Of a stretch of 27,766 nt of DNA, positions 17,557 to 24,721 are shown one piece after another (the stretch's first letter is position 1; the number at the start of each line of letters is the position of its first letter). A program made the position numbers and the translations under genes. This DNA comes from Rhodospirillaceae bacterium (GTDB lineage Bacteria > Pseudomonadota > Alphaproteobacteria > UBA8366 > GCA-2717185). The stretch covers positions 1-27,766 of the forward strand of contig PBDC01000002.1 of NCBI GenBank assembly GCA_002717185.1. Direction: 5' to 3'. The notes below the pieces were generated by a model. That model searched no databases. It saw only the letters and a program-made list of their open reading frames with translations, and was not told the DNA's origin.

Positions 17557-18123
17557 ATGGCCCGGCTCCGCCTCACCGCGCCGATGGCTGCGGCCGCATC
17601 CGACGAGCTGGTTTTACAGCTCAAGCGTTCGCTGGCGCTCTTTCCCGAGCTTGGTGACGCACCGGTCACAGTCGGGGTCACCGCCAGTCGGCGGCTGGAC
17701 GGGCTGGCAATTCCCTCTGACCGCCTGATCCGTCTGAATCCGTACCGGCGCCGGCGAGTGACCTACTACACGATCGGTCACGAGCTCACGCACCTGCTCC
17801 AACCGCCCGGGATGGAACTGATCCCGAGCGGCGAGATTCAATGCGATATCTGGACCCTAGCCAGGGACCCACTGTTCTGGGACGAGAAACCCTGCTATCT
17901 GCAGGTGGATTGTGACGGGAGATCGTGGCGGCGTCATGCCGGCGCAGTAGCGTCGTTGTGCCGCCAAGCGATCGACGAGCGGTCGCACAACCGCCGCTAC
18001 ATCATGTGGCTGCGGCAACAACTCGAGCGCTATGCCAGAACCGGCACGGTCGCCGCGCCATCTTTGGGCGACTTCTCGCCGACCGTGGCGCCGCTCGCGG
18101 CTGGCCAGCTGCGGTTGCTCTAA
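17557..18123 (+). CDS. Putative zinc metallopeptidase (HELTH motif), no recognised family
   Basis: A 188-residue protein with a zinc-peptidase motif TIGHELTHLLQ (H75, E76, H79). A downstream acidic residue, E93 in PSGEIQCDIWTLARDPLFWDE, is 14 residues after the second His and is the likely third ligand, which would make it a gluzincin-like minimal peptidase. There is no signal peptide or membrane segment, so it should be cytoplasmic. The region before the motif (SRRLDGLAIPSDRLIRLNP) looks like a beta-sheet leading into the active helix, as in SprT-like and other minimal peptidases. The C-terminal 70 residues are Arg-rich. I chose ATG 17557; the frame opens at 17455 but those residues are unlike a protein core. 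I do not recognise a named family; archaea carry similar short proteins. Confidence 0.7.
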   Translation: MARLRLTAPMAAAASDELVLQLKRSLALFPELGDAPVTVGVTASRRLDGLAIPSDRLIRLNPYRRRRVTYYTIGHELTHLLQPPGMELIPSGEIQCDIWTLARDPLFWDEKPCYLQVDCDGRSWRRHAGAVASLCRQAIDERSHNRRYIMWLRQQLERYARTGTVAAPSLGDFSPTVAPLAAGQLRLL

Positions 18124-18151
18124 GCGTTTAATGGCGGGGCGGAAACCGGCC

Positions 18152-19474
18152 CTACGGGGTCGCCAGGTAGCCGCGGATCTTGGGCGCCTGGTCCGCCACG
18201 CTGTCGACGACCGCCTGACTGACCACATTCGTAAACATCTGTCTGATGTTCAACGGGCCATGCCCCGCCAGCTGGATAAACATGAGCCCGACGAGGTCTT
18301 CGGCCGGATCGGCAAAGTAGAGGGTGCCCCACGCGCCACCCCACCCGTAGCCACCCGCCGACATAGTGTCAAACGACTTGGTCGGGTCGACCAGCACTCC
18401 GAAGCCGAGACCGAACCCGTAGCCCGTACCACGAATGTAAACATCCATGTCGTCGGTGTGGTTGCTGACCATCAGATCGACCGTCTTCCGCCCAAGCAAC
18501 CGGAGGCCGTTGAGCTCGCCCCCGTTAGCCACCATCTGGGCGAACCGGAAGTAGTCGGACGAGGTGCCACTGAGCCCAGCCACGCCGGGAAAGTAGGTGG
18601 TCGGCTCCCTGAACCCTGGCGCCCTAAGCAGTTCCATGCCGTCATCAACCCGGCGGTAGGCGGCGGCCACCCGGTCAACCTTCTCCCGAGGGACGTTATA
18701 GAAGGTGTCCTCCATACCGAGCGGGTCGAAAATCCGCTCTTGCAGGAATTCGGCGATCGACTGACCGCTGATCCGCTCCACGAGCACCGCGACGTAGTCG
18801 GTCGAGGCCCCGTACTGCCAATGGTCGCCCGGATGGAACGCGGCTGGTATCTTCGCCGCCCTGGTGACACGCTCGGACAGAGTAGCGAACGGCTCCCCGT
18901 CGTTGGTGACATACCGACGGTCCTCGGCCGAGAGCGCCGCGCCGTTCGCGCTGAGTGTCAGCCCGGAGGTGTGGGTCAAGACGTGACGGATGGTGACCGG
19001 GCGCGCCTCGGCGACCGTGCGAGCGACCGGACCTTCGGTTTCACGAACCATGTGGTCGGCATACTCCGGAATCCAGTCCGCGATCGGATCGTCGAGCCGG
19101 AAGCGCCCCTCCTCAAACAGCATCATTAACGCGGTCGATACAATGGGCTTGGTCATCGACATCAAAACGAAGATCTGGTCGGTGGACATCGGCGTCTCCA
19201 CCTCTAGGTGGTTCATCCCGACGGCCGAGTGATGCACGACCTTCCCGTGGCGCGCGACCAGGCTAACCGCGCCCGCGATCTTCCCCTCGTCGACGAATCG
19301 CTGAAAGTACTCGTCGATCCGTTGCAACCGCTCGCTCGACATGCCGACCGACTCTGGCGCGGCCGTCGGAAGGTCCTCGGCCGCCAGCCCATCGAGGGTC
19401 GGTGACGCCAGCACCGCCGCCGCGGCCAGCCCAACCACCCACCGTCGAACGATCCGTCTGTACAGGTTGGTCAT
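18152..19474 (-). CDS. Exported serine hydrolase, beta-lactamase class C / esterase fold
   Basis: A 440-residue secreted protein of the PF00144 type (class C beta-lactamase, D-aminopeptidase, EstB-like esterase). Signal peptide about 1-32 (hydrophobic VVGLAAAAVLAS). The nucleophile motif SxxK is S106-M-T-K109 in VLMSMTKP. The second catalytic element is Y221 in HWQYGAS, and the third motif region is GGYGWGGAWGT near 390. The length and the YGA motif favour an esterase or transesterase over a true antibiotic-resistance enzyme. The start ATG 19474 is set by GGAGGGAG about 7 nt upstream; an in-frame start at 19504 lies inside the previous gene. Third gene of a likely operon: 26 nt after the beta-propeller gene. 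Convergent with the HELTH peptidase, 28 bp between. Confidence 0.9.
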   Translation of the reverse strand: MTNLYRRIVRRWVVGLAAAAVLASPTLDGLAAEDLPTAAPESVGMSSERLQRIDEYFQRFVDEGKIAGAVSLVARHGKVVHHSAVGMNHLEVETPMSTDQIFVLMSMTKPIVSTALMMLFEEGRFRLDDPIADWIPEYADHMVRETEGPVARTVAEARPVTIRHVLTHTSGLTLSANGAALSAEDRRYVTNDGEPFATLSERVTRAAKIPAAFHPGDHWQYGASTDYVAVLVERISGQSIAEFLQERIFDPLGMEDTFYNVPREKVDRVAAAYRRVDDGMELLRAPGFREPTTYFPGVAGLSGTSSDYFRFAQMVANGGELNGLRLLGRKTVDLMVSNHTDDMDVYIRGTGYGFGLGFGVLVDPTKSFDTMSAGGYGWGGAWGTLYFADPAEDLVGLMFIQLAGHGPLNIRQMFTNVVSQAVVDSVADQAPKIRGYLATP

Positions 19475-19500
19475 TGCTCGACTCCCTCCACGCCGCCGCC

Positions 19501-20760
19501 TCACTCGGCGGTCAGCTTCACTAGGTGCGTCTCGTCGCGCACAAGCAGTCCGTCGTCCAGCAGCACCGGCAGCGTCCAGGTCTGGCTGTCGGCCACGGTG
19601 TAACTCCGTTCGATACGGTAGATCGCCCCGCCCCGCTCAACCACCAGCAACTGCGCCTCGTTAGTCAGCAGCACTAGGTGCTCGGCGGTCAGCAACGCTG
19701 TAGCGTGCTCTCCCTCACGGCCCTCGCTCGACCAGGTCACCTCGCCGCTCGCGGTGTCGAGCGCCACGAACCGGCCGGCCCTCTTCGACGAGAGACCGTA
19801 CAGCAACCCGTCGCCCAGGACCGGCGAGCTCATGTAAAACGTGACCTCGGGGTTCGTCCAGATCTCAGTGTAGCTCCACGCGCCCTCCTCCTTGACGAGG
19901 CGGTAAGCGTGCGTGCCGGCCCGGGTACCGGACATGATGAGCTCGGCCCCGGTCCAGACCGGCGTCACGATGTTCTCAAGCAACTCGTCGAGGAACGGAA
20001 TGGTCCAGCGGGGGACACCGGTCGCCGGATCGAGTCCAGCCAGCGACTCCTGGGTCACCACGACCAAGTGGCCTACGCCGCCAGCGTCGAACCGGATGGG
20101 GGAGGCGTAGCCTGGCATGGGCCCTTCCAGACGCCACCGCTCAGCACCGTCCGTCGAGTCCAGGGCCAGCACCACGCCGCCATGCACGTCGCTCCCCACC
20201 TGTACCACCAGCAGCCCGTCGACCATCAGCGGCGACGCCGCCGTGCCACCGAACAGGGCCGTCGAGTCGACAAGGTCGACGAAGCTGCGACGCCATAGCG
20301 GACGCCCGTCGTCAAGCGACCACGCCGAGACGATGCCGCTCACCCCCACCGTGTAGAGGCGGCCGCCATCGACCAACGGCGTAGCGTAGGGACCCTTAGC
20401 CATCTTGAGCGCGTAGGGATTCTTCTCGAACGGCGCCTGATACAGATGCTGCCAGAAAACAGTGCCGTCGGTTAAGGACAGGGCAGTGACGACCTCGAGC
20501 GGATCCTGCCGGCTGAAGGTATAGGCTCGATCGCCAACCACGACCGGGGACGCGTAGCCCTCGCCGATCTCGAACGCCCAGGCGCGCTGCCAGGCCGCCG
20601 GCCAAGCGTCAGGCGTGACCGCGGCGGACACGACCCCATCCCGCGCCGGCCCGCGCCACTGCGGCCAGTCCTGTGCGGCGCCTGGCGCGGCCGCCAGCAG
20701 CCACGCGACGAGACAGCATCCTGTCGCTCGCACCTGCACCTTAGGAATCACGAGAGCCAT
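19501..20760 (-). CDS. Exported PQQ-type beta-propeller repeat protein
   Basis: A 419-residue secreted protein. After a signal peptide (LVAWLLAAAPGAAQ, about 17-30) comes DWPQWRGPARDG, the usual opening of this group. Repeats follow of the form (V/L)YTVG...ALD..DG...WRR, typical of PQQ-like propeller blades (e.g. LSLTDGTVFWQ, WSLDDGRPLWR, LDSTDGAERWR, LDPATGVPRWT, LDTASGEVTWS), about seven in all. The family includes BamB, which is a scaffold, and true quinoproteins. I see no cofactor-binding residues that would prove PQQ use, so an enzymatic role is open. ATG 20760 is chosen because the signal peptide follows it. Middle gene of the operon: 35 nt after the metzincin gene. Confidence 0.88.
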   Translation of the reverse strand: MALVIPKVQVRATGCCLVAWLLAAAPGAAQDWPQWRGPARDGVVSAAVTPDAWPAAWQRAWAFEIGEGYASPVVVGDRAYTFSRQDPLEVVTALSLTDGTVFWQHLYQAPFEKNPYALKMAKGPYATPLVDGGRLYTVGVSGIVSAWSLDDGRPLWRRSFVDLVDSTALFGGTAASPLMVDGLLVVQVGSDVHGGVVLALDSTDGAERWRLEGPMPGYASPIRFDAGGVGHLVVVTQESLAGLDPATGVPRWTIPFLDELLENIVTPVWTGAELIMSGTRAGTHAYRLVKEEGAWSYTEIWTNPEVTFYMSSPVLGDGLLYGLSSKRAGRFVALDTASGEVTWSSEGREGEHATALLTAEHLVLLTNEAQLLVVERGGAIYRIERSYTVADSQTWTLPVLLDDGLLVRDETHLVKLTAE

Positions 20761-20795
20761 TGTCGTCGGAGTGGCGCAAGCGCGGCAAGACGCCG

Positions 20796-21443
20796 CTACT
20801 GCGCATATCGCGCTCGGAGGCGAGCTAGGTCGAGGTCGGTCAAGGGCAGCCACTCCAAGGTCTGGTCAGCGGCCGCCACCGAGGAGCACGGGGCGCACAT
20901 TAGCGTGAAGCTCGTCCGATGATGTGAAAGCCCGAGCGTATGTCCCAGTTCGTGCGCGATGACGTTCCGGAGCACGCGCTCGTCCCCGGGACGTCGGCGC
21001 TCCAGCTGGCGGATCGCGACGAAGTAGTCGGGTCGCCCGACGAGCGGCCAGGCGAACGGCAACAGCTGCTGTCGAGACAGCAGCACCACGACGTCGCCGT
21101 CCAGCTGAGCCAGCGTCTCCGGCGGGGCCGGCCCATTGGTTCCCTTGGGCATCCGACCGCCACGCTGAGACACGAAGCGCGCGAACGTCTCAATCGCTCG
21201 CGCTTGGGCCGAGGTCACCAGAAGCTCGGCCTCCTGCAACTCGAGGTCGAGGCCCAGATCGGCCAGCGTCTGGTTCCAGAAGCCGATCGCCTCGCGCGTC
21301 AGACCGATCCGGGGGTCGTCAGCGTTGTCGACAACGATCACGAGCCTGTGCGCCCGCTCCTCCGCCGACCGGACATAGGCGGACCACGGGGCCGCCGCCA
21401 GCAGGACGCTCGCGAGGGAGACAAGGACTCGGCGGATAAACAT
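20796..21443 (-). CDS. Exported metzincin-like zinc metalloprotease
   Basis: A 215-residue secreted protein with signal peptide (about 1-27) and the full metzincin motif HELGHTLGLSH: H164, E165, H168, H174 bind zinc and activate water. A Met-turn candidate M182 follows in SFTLMCAP. Two cysteines there (C183, C186) may bridge. The domain before the motif is that of a small matrixin/archaemetzincin-like fold: RIGLTREAIGFWNQTLADLGLDL looks like the usual N-terminal helix. No propeptide with a cysteine switch is seen, so latency must be controlled otherwise or not at all. First gene of the operon. ATG 21443 has no Shine-Dalgarno, but TAGACT lies 9 nt upstream (21458-21453), pointing to a near-leaderless transcript. 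Confidence 0.82.
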   Translation of the reverse strand: MFIRRVLVSLASVLLAAAPWSAYVRSAEERAHRLVIVVDNADDPRIGLTREAIGFWNQTLADLGLDLELQEAELLVTSAQARAIETFARFVSQRGGRMPKGTNGPAPPETLAQLDGDVVVLLSRQQLLPFAWPLVGRPDYFVAIRQLERRRPGDERVLRNVIAHELGHTLGLSHHRTSFTLMCAPCSSVAAADQTLEWLPLTDLDLARLRARYAQ

Positions 21444-21844
21444 CGAACCGTGAGTCTACAAGACCCGACCCCAACCCGCCGGGACAAGGGCCTACATAGC
21501 GGGAGAGATATCCGATTCTGGTGAAGATCGCCCGGATCGTCCGGCGCAGGTCTCGACTGAAGAACAGTCGATAGCGAGCTCTGAGAGACAGGACTCTCGA
21601 AATGTCGACGCTGCTGCCGCCGATCGATTACTCCGATCTCTCGAAGTCGATCTCGCCGAAACGCTCCATGTCGCGCCGGCTGTCCGCATTGAAGGAGAGG
21701 TTGCGGGCAAACTCGAAGTTGCGGCTGGCGCTCAGGTTCTCGTCCTGGAGCGTTCCATCGTAGTCCCAGCGCCAAGTACGACCCGACCGGGCCAGTAGGC
21801 TACACTGTGTCGGTTCTAGCGCCCAGGCAGGTACACCACAGCAA
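21444..21844. other. 401-bp stretch without an intact gene; possible beta-barrel gene remnant
   Basis: On the minus strand 21628 to about 21790 reads as GRTWRWDYDGTLQDENLS and then ASRNFEFARNLSFNADSRR and MERFGEIDFERS before a stop. The alternating polar/hydrophobic text resembles strands of an outer-membrane beta-barrel, but there is no proper start or partner domain, so it is at best a fragment. Toward the right end TACACT (21801-21806) may be a -10 element for the sulfosugar gene. A perfect hairpin lies at 21553-21571. Confidence 0.35.
21553..21571. repeat. Perfect 7-bp inverted repeat with 5-nt spacer
   Basis: TCGACTGAAGAACAGTCGA: two perfect 7-bp arms around AAGAA. No T run follows on either strand, so an operator or RNA hairpin is more likely than a terminator. 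Lies between the divergent metzincin and sulfosugar operons. Confidence 0.5.
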
Positions 21845-23053
21845 ATGAAGGTCTTCATCGCGGGCATCGACGGTTATCTCGGCTGGTCACTCGCCAGACA
21901 CCTGGCCGGGCGCGGGGCCGACATCTCTGGTGCCGACCGCTTCCTGCGTCGCGCCTGGGTCGAGGAGATGGGCTCAGGGTCCGTCGTGCCGATCGCGCCC
22001 ATGCCGGAACGGCTCGATGCCTTCCGGAGCCGCTTCGGCCGCGATCTCCGGTTCTTCGAGGGCGACCTCTGCGACTACCGCTTCGTGCGAGACGCGCTGG
22101 CCGACGTGCGACCGGATGCCGTCGTCCATCTAGGCGAGATGCCGTCTGCGCCTTACAGCATGATCGACGTTGACCACTGCGTCTTCACCCACCAGAACAA
22201 CGTGATCGGCACGCTGAACGTGCTGTATGCGATGCGGGAAGCGTGCCCAGACGCCCACCTGCTCAAACTGGGCACGATGGGAGAGTACGGGACCCCAAAC
22301 CTCGACATTCCGGAAGGGTTCTTTACCGTCGACTACCGGGGGCGGACCGACACGTTGCCGTTCCCGCGACAGGCAGGCAGCTGGTATCACTGGACGAAGG
22401 TGCACGACTCGAACAACGTGATGTTCGCCTGTCGGCTCTGGGGCTTGGCTGCGACTGACATCATGCAGGGTGTCGTCTTCGGCACCGGGCTGGACCCGAC
22501 CGAGGCGCGGCTGAATACCCGGTTCGATATCGATCAGGCCTTCGGCACGACGATCAACCGTTTCTGCGCCCAGGCCGTGATCGGTCATGCGTTGACGCCC
22601 TACGGCTCCGGTCACCAACGGCGCGGCTTCCTTCCCCTGGCCGACTCGATGGCCTGCCTGACACTGGCGCTCGACCACCCTCCGGGGGAAGGCGAGTATC
22701 GGGTGCTAAATCAGTTCCAGGAGGTGTACTCCGTCACCGAGCTGGCCGAAAAGGTGCGCGCGGTGGGGAACCGCAAAGGACTCGATGTCACCATCCAGCC
22801 GCTCGAGAACCCGCGCGTCGAGCGGGAAGACCACCACTACAACCCCGACCACCAGGGTCTTCGCGACCTGGGCTACGAGCCCACCACGGACGTCGAGACC
22901 GAGCTGGGACGAGTGCTCGACGACCTGACGGATCATCGTGGCGAGATCCTGAAGCGCCAGTCAGTCTTCGTGCCAGACATCCGGTGGAACGCGGCGCGGC
23001 GTCCGGTCTCGGCGCAACCGGTAGCCGACGACGCGATGGATAAAAGCCGTTGA
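21845..23053 (+). CDS. sqdB: UDP-sulfoquinovose synthase-like SDR enzyme (SqdB/SQD1/Agl3 family)
   Basis: Makes UDP-sulfoquinovose from UDP-glucose and sulfite in the family's known members. 402 residues. The NAD-binding start is GIDGYLGW. Catalytic residues match Arabidopsis SQD1 (T145, Y182, K186): T144 in LGTMGEYG, Y181 and K185 in WYHWTKVHDSN, with H182 after Tyr. NNVIGTLNVLYAM, TDIMQGVV and NRFC are also kept. The motif GEQRSAPYSM is here GEMPSAPYSM, so the Arg is Pro100. The C-terminal text (NPRVEREDHHYNPD, VPDIRW) seems closer to the archaeal Agl3-like branch than to the plastid one, by memory. ATG 21845; only a weak AGG lies upstream. It overlaps the next gene by 4 nt. Confidence 0.88.
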   Translation: MKVFIAGIDGYLGWSLARHLAGRGADISGADRFLRRAWVEEMGSGSVVPIAPMPERLDAFRSRFGRDLRFFEGDLCDYRFVRDALADVRPDAVVHLGEMPSAPYSMIDVDHCVFTHQNNVIGTLNVLYAMREACPDAHLLKLGTMGEYGTPNLDIPEGFFTVDYRGRTDTLPFPRQAGSWYHWTKVHDSNNVMFACRLWGLAATDIMQGVVFGTGLDPTEARLNTRFDIDQAFGTTINRFCAQAVIGHALTPYGSGHQRRGFLPLADSMACLTLALDHPPGEGEYRVLNQFQEVYSVTELAEKVRAVGNRKGLDVTIQPLENPRVEREDHHYNPDHQGLRDLGYEPTTDVETELGRVLDDLTDHRGEILKRQSVFVPDIRWNAARRPVSAQPVADDAMDKSR

Positions 23054-24036
23054 AGTTCGGCTTCATCGGGTGCGGGCCGATGGCGCGCCACCATGCAGCA
23101 GTCGTCCGTGGTCTGGGTCATCAGATCGATACGGTCTGCACGACGGGCGACTCTGACCGCCGTCGCCGATTCATGGACGACTTTCAGGTTGGCCGGGCGT
23201 GCGACCGAGTCGAGGACCTCCTCGCGATGGACCGAAACGTGGTGGAAGCGCTGCTGGTCGCCACCCCCTGGGATCGCACGGCCGACATCGCCGAGCAGGT
23301 ACTCGAAGCCGGCATCCCGAGCCTGATCGAGAAACCGCCCGCGCTGTCATCCCGCAGGCTGCGCGAGTGGCTCGAGCGTCCGACACCTCTCGGGGAACGG
23401 ACCCTGATCGGTCACAACCGCCGGTTCTACGAGTTCCTTCCGGAGGTGCGGCAGGCGCTCAGCACCCGCACGCTGCTGTCGGTCGAAGGAAGCTTCCCCG
23501 ATCCGCTCGACGCGGATTTCGCGTCGGCGCCGGCTTGGGTGCCCACGATGGGGCTGCTGTCACGGACGTCGCACCCGCTCGATCTACTGCTGCACCTGCT
23601 GGGCGACCTGCGGGTCGAGCAAATGCACCGCACGGGACGACGGGACGACGGCGGGTTTGCCGCCTACAACGGACTGCTCGTGGCCACCGCCACCGATGTG
23701 CCTGTTCACCTGCGGATCAACTTCGACGCACCCAGCCGGCACCGACTCGCGCTGCACTTCAGCGATCGGATCTACGAGCTGTCCCCGCTCGAAACCCTGA
23801 CCGTGTATCACGGGATGGATGTGGCCGACCCAACACCCGAGCATCCGATCCGCCGCTACTCGCCGCAGGTGGAGATCAGCCTGAAAGCGGATCTGACCTA
23901 CAAACCGGGACTCCGTGGACAACTGGAGGAGTTCATCGCCAGCTGCGTCCACGGGAAGCCCCGCGGGGTCGGGTGCACACTAGCCGACACCGAGCGGGTC
24001 ACCCGTTTGTGCGAGGCGATCGTCGGGTCCAACTGA
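23050..24036 (+). CDS. Gfo/Idh/MocA-family NAD(P)-dependent oxidoreductase
   Basis: A 328-residue two-domain dehydrogenase of a family that acts mostly on sugars, sugar nucleotides and inositols. Rossmann start FGFIGCGPMARHHAA (about 3-17), the EKP motif with catalytic K95 (E94-K95-P96), and a C-terminal domain with SHPLDLLLHLLG near 175 typical of the active-site His/Asp helix. The start is TTG 23050, sharing TTGA with the sqdB stop, which is the mark of coupled translation. There is no ATG nearby in frame that keeps the Rossmann motif. Co-translation suggests the substrate is the sulfosugar nucleotide or a product built from it; this is inference. The 3' end overlaps the DUF3291 gene on the other strand by 38 nt. 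Confidence 0.85.
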   Translation: MKFGFIGCGPMARHHAAVVRGLGHQIDTVCTTGDSDRRRRFMDDFQVGRACDRVEDLLAMDRNVVEALLVATPWDRTADIAEQVLEAGIPSLIEKPPALSSRRLREWLERPTPLGERTLIGHNRRFYEFLPEVRQALSTRTLLSVEGSFPDPLDADFASAPAWVPTMGLLSRTSHPLDLLLHLLGDLRVEQMHRTGRRDDGGFAAYNGLLVATATDVPVHLRINFDAPSRHRLALHFSDRIYELSPLETLTVYHGMDVADPTPEHPIRRYSPQVEISLKADLTYKPGLRGQLEEFIASCVHGKPRGVGCTLADTERVTRLCEAIVGSN

Positions 24037-24484
24037 CCGGGCGGCCGTCGGCATCCCATGCATCAGCCAGACTGAAGACCTCGGGCGACGGTCCCTCCCG
24101 CCACAAGCGCTCCAGACGCTCCATGGCGTCCGAAACCGACGGCCGCTCGCTCTCGGCCACCCACCACATGGCCACTGGCGGTTGCGGGGGACGAATGAAC
24201 CACTCCCGCCTGCGCCGGAAAAAGTCGGCATGCTCGGTGCGATACACGTAGTGCCGGAGGTCGTCGATCGACCGCCAGATCGTCAGATTGAACAGAATGC
24301 GGGGATCATCGAGCACTCGCACGGCGGTAGCGTCGCCGTCGGGGGTCTCGAAACGCCAGACACAGCCCGGCGAAGCGTCGCCAAGGCGGTTGATGCGGTC
24401 GATCTCGTCACGCATCGGCGCCATCCGCGGGTCGTCGAGCGGATAGCGCATCCAGGCGAGGTTGGTCTGCGCGAGTAACTTCAT
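23999..24484 (-). CDS. DUF3291 domain protein
   Basis: A 161-residue protein of the DUF3291 type: LAQTNLAWMRYPLDDPRM at the start, RINRLGDASPGCVWRFE, then SIDDLRHYVYRTEHADFFRRR and PPVAMWWV. Structures of this group resemble dimeric alpha-beta-barrel (ABM-like) folds, some of which are monooxygenase-like; no function is established. No signal peptide. ATG 24484 is chosen because it starts the conserved block. TAGCTT lies 5 nt upstream inside an inverted repeat, and there is no Shine-Dalgarno. It is convergent with the oxidoreductase, running 38 nt into that gene's 3' end. Confidence 0.82.
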   Translation of the reverse strand: MKLLAQTNLAWMRYPLDDPRMAPMRDEIDRINRLGDASPGCVWRFETPDGDATAVRVLDDPRILFNLTIWRSIDDLRHYVYRTEHADFFRRRREWFIRPPQPPVAMWWVAESERPSVSDAMERLERLWREGPSPEVFSLADAWDADGRPVSWTRRSPRTNG

Positions 24485-24485
24485 G

Positions 24486-24500
24486 CCGCAAGCTATGCGG
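24486..24500. repeat. Short inverted repeat at the DUF3291 start
   Basis: CCGCAAGCTATGCGG: 5-bp arms CCGCA/TGCGG around AGCTA. It covers the likely -10 element (TAGCTT on the minus strand) and sits 1 nt from the start codon, so a bound protein would block transcription. Could be chance. Confidence 0.3.
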
Positions 24501-24721
24501 CCTACTACATCACAAACGCGAACAGCTGGGACCGTACAGCGCTCGCCCGCGCGCGATAACGTCACGATCACCGGGCGGCCGCTGCAACGAAGGATGGGAG
24601 TGCTGGCTGGAGTCTTGCGCGTCGGCCGCCCAAGACGAAAGTACGCTCAGCGTCGTCAGTGCGGTCACCGTACTCACTCGAGACGACATGGTCCTGTCGG
24701 ACGAACCTACGACTCGTCCTG

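Noticed and set aside
18032..19129. A 365-codon open frame on the plus strand
   Set aside because: Shadow of the serine hydrolase gene, whose SxxK motif and signal peptide are clear.
23199..24251. A 350-codon open frame on the plus strand
   Set aside because: Shifted frame inside the oxidoreductase gene with Arg/Ala/Pro-rich text.
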